From positions 26,254,809 through 26,318,808 of the forward strand of contig CM057228.1 in NCBI GenBank assembly GCA_029891385.1: DNA of 64,000 nt. Reading direction: 5' to 3'. Of this stretch, positions 57,601-64,000 are shown piece after piece. Below the pieces are notes generated by a model that was not told the origin of the DNA, did not search any database, and was given only the letters and a program-made list of their open reading frames with translations. Numbering within the stretch: position 1 is the stretch's first letter; the number at the start of each line of letters is the position of its first letter. The stretch comes from Erythroxylum novogranatense (Eukaryota; Streptophyta; Magnoliopsida; Malpighiales; Erythroxylaceae). A program made the translations under genes and the position numbers.

Positions 57601-58771
57601 AATAGGTGAGTAACCTAGTTGGTTTCTCAACCTTATGTGTTTATTAATTATATGCATTGATTGCCATGAGGAAGCAAGGATGGATATATGTGATTGATTG
57701 ATTTGATTGATTTCGGACCATGGGTGTTCGAAATATTGGATTGTGATATTGAAGTGCAAATGAGAATAAGTAAATTGGATTGTAAATGTGGTAGTGAAAC
57801 GAAAGGTAAATGCATGGGAATGAAATACCGGACTAAAAGTCCGAGGACATTGGAAAATGATCGGAAATAGTAATTAATTGGAATTGGAAATAGAAATGCG
57901 ATAATTGGATATTGGAAAATGACATGTGCATTCATGCATAGTAAATGATCAGATAATGGCGGTTGTGACCGTGTGCCACCGATTTGAGCTTTAAGCTCAA
58001 CGACAGGCCTCGTGCCTAGCGTATTCGAGCCTCGACTCGATGATCAGGGCTATGCCCAACATTTCGAGGCTTTAAGCCCAATGTTTCAGAGCCAATGGCT
58101 CAACGTATATGAGCTCAGGCGCACGGTCACAACAACGAAAGAAAATGAAAGAGTCACATGCACACTGCATAAATGAATGTTTAATGTGAATTGTGTCAAA
58201 GGTTTATTGCCTTATCAAATGTGAACTTGAATGCTGTGATTTCTTGTTTATGATATATATACAATATTGTGTAATTGTGTGGATATGCATGAGTTGGGTG
58301 AACCATCGATGATGGTTTCTCACTGAGTTCACAAACTCACCCAACATTGCATCTATTTTTCAGAAATGGAGAGTACCCGTTGGACACACGGAGTACGTCT
58401 CATCGCTAGCAAGACAAAGTATCGGGTCGGGATCAGTGTCGTCTCAGATATCTACATTAGTGTATTCATTTGGTATTTAGTAGGCCCAATTGTTTACATG
58501 TAATTGTATAGAGTGATCGAGCACTAATGAGTGCTAATAATGATTGAAATTGTTTTATCGGTGAAATGGTTTTATATTTGAAAATGTTTTGTTATAATTG
58601 GGCCAAGTCAATGATTGTTTACGACTCTAATGTTTTTGAAAGAAAAAGAAAATGTCATACGATTTTTGTTAATAAGGTAATGAATGTTCTAGTACGCCAC
58701 CCTCGCGGGTCACGGGCTCGAATATCACCATGGATATCGGGTTCGGGTCTCGTCGGGAGTGGGGTGCTACA
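54634..58771 (+). repeat. 3' LTR of element D (4.1 kb)
   Basis: It is near-identical to 46840-50959. Visible differences include an intact ccggaccgg-type patch near 55090-55150 that is shortened in the 5' LTR, and a different CpG island (56985-57125). It retains the donor (57606), stem-loop arms (57962; 58124), acceptor (58363) and terminal GCTACA. Confidence 0.9.
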
Positions 58772-58776
58772 CAATT

Positions 58777-58962
58777 AGACTATTATGTGCCTTTGCGTCT
58801 CATAAAAGGATCAAATTAAATCAAATGGACGTCAAGAGCACATTTCTCAATGGATACATTCAAGAGGAAGTCTATGTCAAACAACCACTGGGATTTGAAG
58901 ATCATGAGCATCCAGATTATGTCTACAAACTCAAAAAGGCACTATATGGATTAAAGAAAGCA
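58777..58962 (+). pseudogene. Copia B reverse transcriptase, middle part
   Basis: It resumes in frame after element D: RLLCAFASHKRIKLNQMDVK then STFLNGYIQEEVYVKQPLGF, the canonical copia RT motif with the first catalytic Asp in QMDV, then YKLKKALYGLKKA. The frame is cut by element E just before the YVDD-containing palm, which lies beyond the window. Confidence 0.9.
58958..58962. other. Presumed target-site duplication of element E (aagca), left copy
   Basis: These five bases precede the terminal TGTTGGGC of the LTR. The partner copy lies outside the window, so this is inferred. Confidence 0.5.
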
Positions 58963-61181
58963 TGTTGGGCTCGGGGCCCGGATATCCGATTCCCGAGGCG
59001 GCCCCTCGGGCTGCGCCGACGACGGGCTCCCCATAACGTCGGACCCGATCCCAACATCCATGCAAATACATAAGTACAATTCTACACATGCATTCTAAAC
59101 ATGCATTAATCATTCCAATTGCATAAATCATCTGTCATTCTCATTCGAAGAAATTCACCAAATAGTCTCAAAATGTAGCACAATACAAAATGAAGGTGAA
59201 TCCCAAAAAAAATACAAAAATATGCTCCATGATGAAATGCTGGCGGGCTAACCCAAGTACTAACTTAATACAAGGCTCCTAACTATCTTGAAGTTTCTGA
59301 TGCCTTGCAAGGTCGACAATCGTCTCGATCTGCACCTGAGGAGGGGAGAGTAATGGGGTGAGCTGCGAAGCTCAGTGGCATATACGTTTATAGCCATTGG
59401 CAACGAGCCACACAATCAAGCAATATACATATATCACTAGCAAATCAAAAGTCATCAATATATTCACATTCATAAAAACATAAGTCATGCAATTTCTATT
59501 TCTCAGCATAACAATCATTATGCAACAAGTCTGTCAAATCCATCATGTGTTATGCTCAACAAATCGATCGTGTATGCACAAACAATTGGCTCGAGAGTTC
59601 CGTAAACGATCCGGATAAACCAAAGGTAAATCCGTAAAACTATCCGAGTCCGATTTCTCAAGGATCTCGTGGCCTCAAGCGAGCAGCCGGGAGAAGGCTT
59701 TAATGTCAACGTGCACGTGACTCAATCCGTAACTCTCTTACCCAAACAAATCACATAATCCATTCGATTCATGCTCAAAGCATTTTTCACATTGTTCTAA
59801 ATTCTCATTCTTGTCCATTGCCATAAGGCCTATCAAGCCATGCATAATTTTAATCATAATGCAAGTTCAATATTCTCATAGAATCCAACACAAGTAATGT
59901 CACATAATGCAAGCAAGCATACATCAGGCAATTTTCCCATACACACAATAACCATAAACATATTACCCACCTAGTATCGCTCGAGTAGTCGACTCACTGA
60001 TGTCCTTCCTCTTGCAATTGGGTCAAATCGGCTTGGTTTCCTATAAGCAACCAAGTTCTTATTCAATTAATAATCCATAGAAAATATTCCATAAAGCTTG
60101 ACAATCAGAATAAAGCATTAAAGGTCTCCATTCGACCTCCTCCTAAAATCCGAACCCTTACAGACTAATTCCGAACTTCCTTTCTTCATACAACTCGTAG
60201 CCCTTTATTTCTAGTTCACAATGAATCCAAAATCACCTAAATTGGACATCTACACCAAAGATATGGTCGAAATACTAAAAATCTCCTTTGCTGGAACAGG
60301 TGACTTCGCCGCGACGAGGACTCCGCTTGTCGCGGCGAACGAGCTGTGCTCGTCGCGACGAGAGCCTCGCTCTTCGTCGCGGTGAACAGCCCGTGCTCGT
60401 CGCGGCGTGCACATAAATGTGAGCCGCGGCGAAGGCCATTCTTCTGCACGTCGCGACGTGCCCACCCTCTCTGACGTCATGGCGTGCCCCACCTCAGACG
60501 TCGTGGTGATGCAAATTTGCATCGTCATGACGCTTGGTCGAGAACGCCCGAACCCCATTTTTCCAACATTTCCCATCTTAAATCCTTTCCAAATCCAAAT
60601 GAAACACAACCAAACTATAGATCAAGACTTATACTACATTTCTAACCCATTCTAAGCTTCAAATCCGTCACAAACACAGCAACCCAAGAATCTACCCATC
60701 TTTTTCACCCAAAAACCCTAAATCATCGTTTTTACCCATTCCAAGCTATCTTAAGGTTTAATCCAACCGAAAACAAGATAGAAAGGACGTAAACTTACTG
60801 GGTATTGCTCCAAAACTGTCGAAATCTCCAAAAATCCTCTCTCTTCCTCCTCTCTTCTCCCATGACGGCACTCCTCTTTTCTTCTTCTCCTCTTTTTCTT
60901 TTCCTTCTTTCTTCTTTCCTTTTTCTAATTTCTTTCTCTTAAACCTAAAGACATGGGACAAAGACCATAATACCCTTCTTAGTTAAGCCCAAATCCATTC
61001 CAACTCAAGTAAACTTCCCAAAATATCCTCACAAACTTTTACCTATTAATTCTCATTCAACCGTACTAAACTCAAATAAATCCACTAATGTTCTCAATTT
61101 AATCAAGTTAAAGCATAAAACCACAATTATCATAATTAATGCTTAGTAACATCATAAATAAAAAAAATTCGGGGTCTAACA
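58963..61181 (-). repeat. 3' LTR of element E (2.2 kb)
   Basis: The minus strand runs from TGTTAGACCCCG (61181) to GAGCCCAACA (58963). It contains a CpG-rich island of CGCGACG/CGCGGCG palindromes at about 60300-60540, next to a T-rich/C-rich tract at 60840-60940. No coding is seen; frames in the island are a by-product of the repeated motif. Confidence 0.85.
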
Positions 61182-61689
61182 TTTCTCCCCTTCTTAAAAG
61201 AAATTTCGTCCTCGAAATTATTACCTGAATCATCGAAGAGATGCGAATACTTCTCCCGCATGGCTTCCAATGGCTCCCAAGTAGCCTCCTCTACTGAATG
61301 GTTCCTCCAAAGGACTTTGACTAACTGAATCGTCTTGTTCCTGAGAACCTTGTCCTTGGTATCCAATCCACCGGTTGCTCCTCATAACTCAGATCATCCC
61401 TCAGCTGAACCTCACTAGTCTGAATAATGTGAGAAGGATCTGATCTATACCTCCTCAACATAGACACATGAAAGACATCGTGAATCTGCGACAATTCCGG
61501 AGATAACGCCAATCTGTAGGCGAGTGGCCCAATCCTCTCCAGGATCTCATAAGGACCCACATCTCTCGGACTCAACTTACCCTGCTTGCCAAATCTCATC
61601 ACTCCTTTCCAAGGAGACGTCTTAAGGAACACTTTCTCACCGACTTCATACTCCATCTCCTTTCGGTGAGCATCAACATAACTCTTCAT
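61136..61689 (-). pseudogene. Element E integrase C-terminus and chromodomain
   Basis: Frame 61689-61321 carries the GPY/F-type integrase end (EVGEKVFLKTSPWKGVMRFG, KLSPRDVGPYEILERIG, VFHVSMLRRY). After a frameshift near 61357, frame 61366-61136 encodes DTKDKVLRNKTIQLVKVLW, RNHSVEEATWEPLEAMREKY and SHLF, a chromodomain thought to direct insertion to marked chromatin. It ends FEDEISFKKGRN and reads on into the LTR. Confidence 0.85.
61182..61196 (-). promoter_or_regulatory. Polypurine tract of element E
   Basis: The minus strand reads TTAAGAAGGGGAGAAA-type purines directly against the LTR start. Confidence 0.8.
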
Positions 61690-62485
61690 CCTATCCTATG
61701 CTGCCTTAAGTCGCTGCTTAATCAGATTGACTTTCTCAACTGTCTTCTGAATCAATTCCGGTCATTCCAATTGCCTCTCTCCTTCTTCATCCCAACAGAT
61801 CGGAGTCCTACACCTCCTGTCATACAATGCCTCGTATGGAGCCATCTGAATGCTCGAATGGTACGAATTGTTATAAAGCAAATTCGACCAACGACAAATG
61901 CTCATCCCAAGCTCCTCGAAAATCCATCACACAAGCCCGAAGCATCCCCTCAAGAGTCCGAATGGTCCTCTCAGATTGACCATCCGTCTGAGGGTGAAAA
62001 GCCGTACTAAAATTCAGCTTCGTCCCTAAAGCTTCCTGCAAACTACCCCAAAACCTCGAAGTAAACCGAGGATCTCTATCGGACACAATCGAATCCAGAA
62101 TCCCATGCAATCTTACTATCTCATCAATATACTTCTTTGCTAGCACATGCAAAGAATCAGTCTGCTTAATTGCCAAAAAGTGAGCTGACTTGGTCAACCG
62201 ATCCACAATCACCCAAATAGCATCGTGCTTCCTACTAGTCCTGGGTAATCCCATCAAGAAGTCCATAGTCACCCTTTGCCACTTCCATTCCGGGATGGAC
62301 AATGGTCTCAACTTGCACGAAGGTGCCTGGTGCTCAGCCTTGACTTGCTGACACACTAGACACTTACTGACAAACTCTGCTATATCCCTCTTCATGCCCT
62401 TCCACCAAAAATGCTCTCTCAAATCTCTGTACATCCTGGTGCTACCGGGATGCATGGCATAAGGCGCATTGTGTGCCTCATCCAT
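61690..62485 (-). pseudogene. Element E integrase zinc finger and core
   Basis: Frame 62485-61871 begins in the HHCC zinc finger (AHNAPYAMHPGSTRMYRDLR, then CLVCQQVKAEH). It covers the core with VTMDFLMGLP, IVSDRDPRFTSRFW and STAFHPQTDGQSERTIRTLE, so all three acidic catalytic positions are present. An extra base near 61876 shifts the frame, and the next part (to 61690) continues in another frame with two point-mutation stops near 61768 and 61697. Confidence 0.9.
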
Positions 62486-62503
62486 AATCTCAGCCTTAAC
62501 CTC

Positions 62504-62860
62504 CTACACATCTGGGATACACAACCTGTTCCCCACAGTCATAAGCCCATCATCCCTCACATCTATCTTAGAAACCTTGCCATTCCGAATTTCATCTCGA
62601 AGCTTGCTCAAATCTGCATCTTGAGCTTGCAATTCCCTAACCTTTTCCCTGAGAATCGGCCTCACTCGGAAATTAGCTAGAAGGCAATCCGACTCCTCCT
62701 GCTTCAAGCTTATCTTAAGCTTGGCCATCTCTTCCAATAAAGGAAGATAAACTGATCGAACATGCGCAATCGAAGACTTTCTACTCAAAGCATCTGCCAC
62801 CACATTGGCCTTCCCTGGATGATACTCAATCAGCAAATCATAATCCTTGAGTAGCTCGAT
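62504..62860 (-). pseudogene. Element E RNase H end and linker to integrase
   Basis: Frame 62836-62504 begins LIEYHPGKANVVADALSRK, the invariant end of the gypsy RNase H. A linker follows to a stop at 62504-62506, before EVKAEIMDEAHN of the integrase zinc finger. Another stop near 62858 separates it from the RT/RNase H frame. Both stops look like single-base changes within an otherwise continuous frame. Confidence 0.85.
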
Positions 62861-63649
62861 CTACCTTCTCTGCCTCAAATTCAATTCCTTCTGACTCAGC
62901 AAATACTTCAGACTCTTATGATCGGTAAAAATCTGCGTCTGAACTCCATACAGGTAATGCCGCCAAATCTTCAAGGCAAAAATCACAGCTGCTAACTCCA
63001 AATCATGCGTCGGATAGTTTAGCTCATAAGGCTTCAACTGCCTCGAAGCATATGCTATCACCCGATCTCCCTGCATCAATACACAACCAAGACCCTTCCT
63101 CGAAGCATCACTGTATACCCTATAGCCCTCATCACCCGATGGCAAAATCAGAATCGGGGCACTTGTCAATCTGCACTTGAGCTCCTCGAAGCTCCTCTGA
63201 CACTCCTCACTCCAAACAAACTTCTGATTTTTCCTTAACAACTTCGTCATCGGAGCGGCTATCATGGATAATCCCTCCACGAATCTCCTGTAATAGCCTG
63301 CCAAATCCAGAAAACTCCTCACCTCTGCTACACTCTTCGGTGCTTCCCAATTCACCACAGCTTCTATCTTCTTTGGATCCACATGAACTCTTTGCTCTGA
63401 GATCACATGTCCAAGAAATGACACCTCCCTCAGCCAAAATTTGCATTTATCGAATTTGGCATACAACTCATGCCTCCTCAAAGTCTCCAAAGCGATCCTC
63501 AAATGCTCTTCATGCTCCTCATCACTCTGGGAATACACCAAGATATCATCAATAAAGAAAATGATAAATTGGTCCAAGAATGGATTAAAAACCCGATTCA
63601 TCAAATCCATAAAAGCCGCAGCGATTCGCCAATCCGGCGGCATCACCAA
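62861..63649 (-). pseudogene. Element E reverse transcriptase palm and RNase H
   Basis: A 262-residue minus-strand frame: [18 protein letters not shown], then the catalytic FIDDILVYS (F-I-D-D for Y-V-D-D), [20 protein letters not shown], the [12 protein letters not shown] segment, and RNase H with [47 protein letters not shown] and [17 protein letters not shown]. Catalytic aspartates are visible. At its 5' side two frameshifts (63640-63690) disturb the QTRYGH region. Confidence 0.9.
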
Positions 63650-64000
63650 AACTCAAATGCCCATACCGAGTCTGAAAGCGCACTTCGCACATCCGACTCC
63701 TTAATCCTCAATCGGTGATAACCCGATCTCAAGTCTATCTTAGAGAAGACTCTCGCTCCTTGCAATTGATCAAACAGATCATCAATGCGAGGAAGCGGAT
63801 ACTTGTTCTTCACAGTAACCTGATTCAACTTCCTGTAGTCAACACACATCCTCAACGATCCATCTTTCTTCTTCACAAAAAGAACCGGAGCTCCCCAAGG
63901 CGAAGAGCTCGGTCGAATATACCCCTTCTCCAACAGCTCCTCCAACTGCTCCTTAAGCTTTTTCAATTCCGCCGAAGCCATCCAGTAAGGCAGAATTGAA
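63643..64000 (-). pseudogene. Element E reverse transcriptase N-terminal part
   Basis: The frame is open to the window edge. [60 protein letters not shown] and [20 protein letters not shown], then [13 protein letters not shown], form the fingers/palm start of gypsy RT. The first catalytic Asp is in [11 protein letters not shown]. The frame fails just after SDV through frameshifts. Confidence 0.9.

Larger units (their letters stand above)
46840..58771 (+). mobile_element. Tekay-like non-autonomous gypsy element D (11.9 kb)
   Basis: Very long LTRs (4120 and 4138 bp) differ only at scattered positions and small indels. A Met-tRNA primer site, a purine tract and a perfect 5-bp duplication are present, so insertion was recent. 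The 3.67-kb internal region has no gag-pol frame, only fossil pol similar to that of element C. With LTRs longer than its internal region and no coding capacity, it must have been moved by proteins from another element. Confidence 0.9.
42251..58962 (+). mobile_element. Copia element B, interrupted twice
   Basis: LTR, primer site, gag, protease, integrase and the first part of RT are on the plus strand. RT is split by element D (46840-58771, duplication CAATT) and cut again at 58962 by element E. The rest of RT, RNase H and the 3' LTR lie past the window end. It is relatively young: frames are long, with few disabling changes. The long LTR, gag length and gag/pol frame difference resemble the SIRE lineage; this clade call is inference. 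Confidence 0.85.
58963..64000 (-). mobile_element. Tekay/Del-like chromovirus element E, 3' part
   Basis: On the minus strand, from the window end leftwards, it holds RT, RNase H, integrase with zinc finger, chromodomain, a purine tract and the 3' LTR. This is the Ty3/gypsy order with a C-terminal chromodomain. The pol tail carries the aatttcgaggacgaaattt sequence typical of Tekay/Del. At least four stops and several frameshifts inactivate it. gag, protease and the 5' LTR lie outside. It is inserted in copia B's RT. Confidence 0.9.

Overview
This window is a block of nested transposable elements from a nuclear plant genome, probably a eudicot. I infer this from the AT-rich background and from the element types: Ty1/copia, Ty3/gypsy chromoviruses of Tekay/Del type, and Athila/Tat-type gypsy. 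A decayed pentatricopeptide-repeat (PPR) gene fragment, typical of land plants, supports it. I see no intact host gene, tRNA or rRNA gene, and no intact retrotransposon reading frame. Nearly every base that can be assigned belongs to a mobile element or its remains.

Layout. (1) 1-6292: 5' part of a minus-strand copia element (A): decayed integrase, protease and gag, a 2.1-kb leader with repeats, a Met-tRNA primer site and a 1.86-kb LTR. It sits in the gag of an older minus-strand Athila-type element. Pieces of that gag lie at 6293-6661 and 28413-28647, with its primer site and probable LTR to the right. (2) 6662-28412: a plus-strand non-autonomous element arranged LTR-internal-LTR-internal-LTR-internal-LTR, bounded by one pair of GTTAT target-site duplications that splits the Athila gag in phase. 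Its fourth LTR carries an 8.9-kb Tekay-like element (C, 19169-28046). (3) 31086-36706: inverted repeats enclosing a decayed PPR fragment, like a gene-capturing Mutator-type element, itself split by a 4.3-kb solo LTR (31741-36009). (4) 36814-40331: a very decayed plus-strand copia (Copia-3). (5) 40332-42250: LTR, Asp-tRNA primer site and leader of an Athila/Tat-type element. (6) 42251 to past the window end: a younger plus-strand copia (B) whose reverse transcriptase is cut twice, by an 11.9-kb element with 4.1-kb LTRs (D, 46840-58771, perfect CAATT duplication) and by a minus-strand Tekay-like element (E, 58963-64000+) with recognisable RT, RNase H, integrase and chromodomain but several stops and frameshifts.

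There is no gene pathway here. The elements relate as hosts and guests, so relative ages can be read: Athila gag, then copia A and the tandem array, then C; copia B, then D and E. The most unusual signals are not protein-coding: the single-duplication multi-LTR array, paired AAGTCGACTT palindromes in two unrelated copia elements, CpG-rich palindromic islands recurring in unrelated LTR families, and a stem-loop closed by GTTGTGACC/GGTCACAAC kept in three Tekay-like LTR families.
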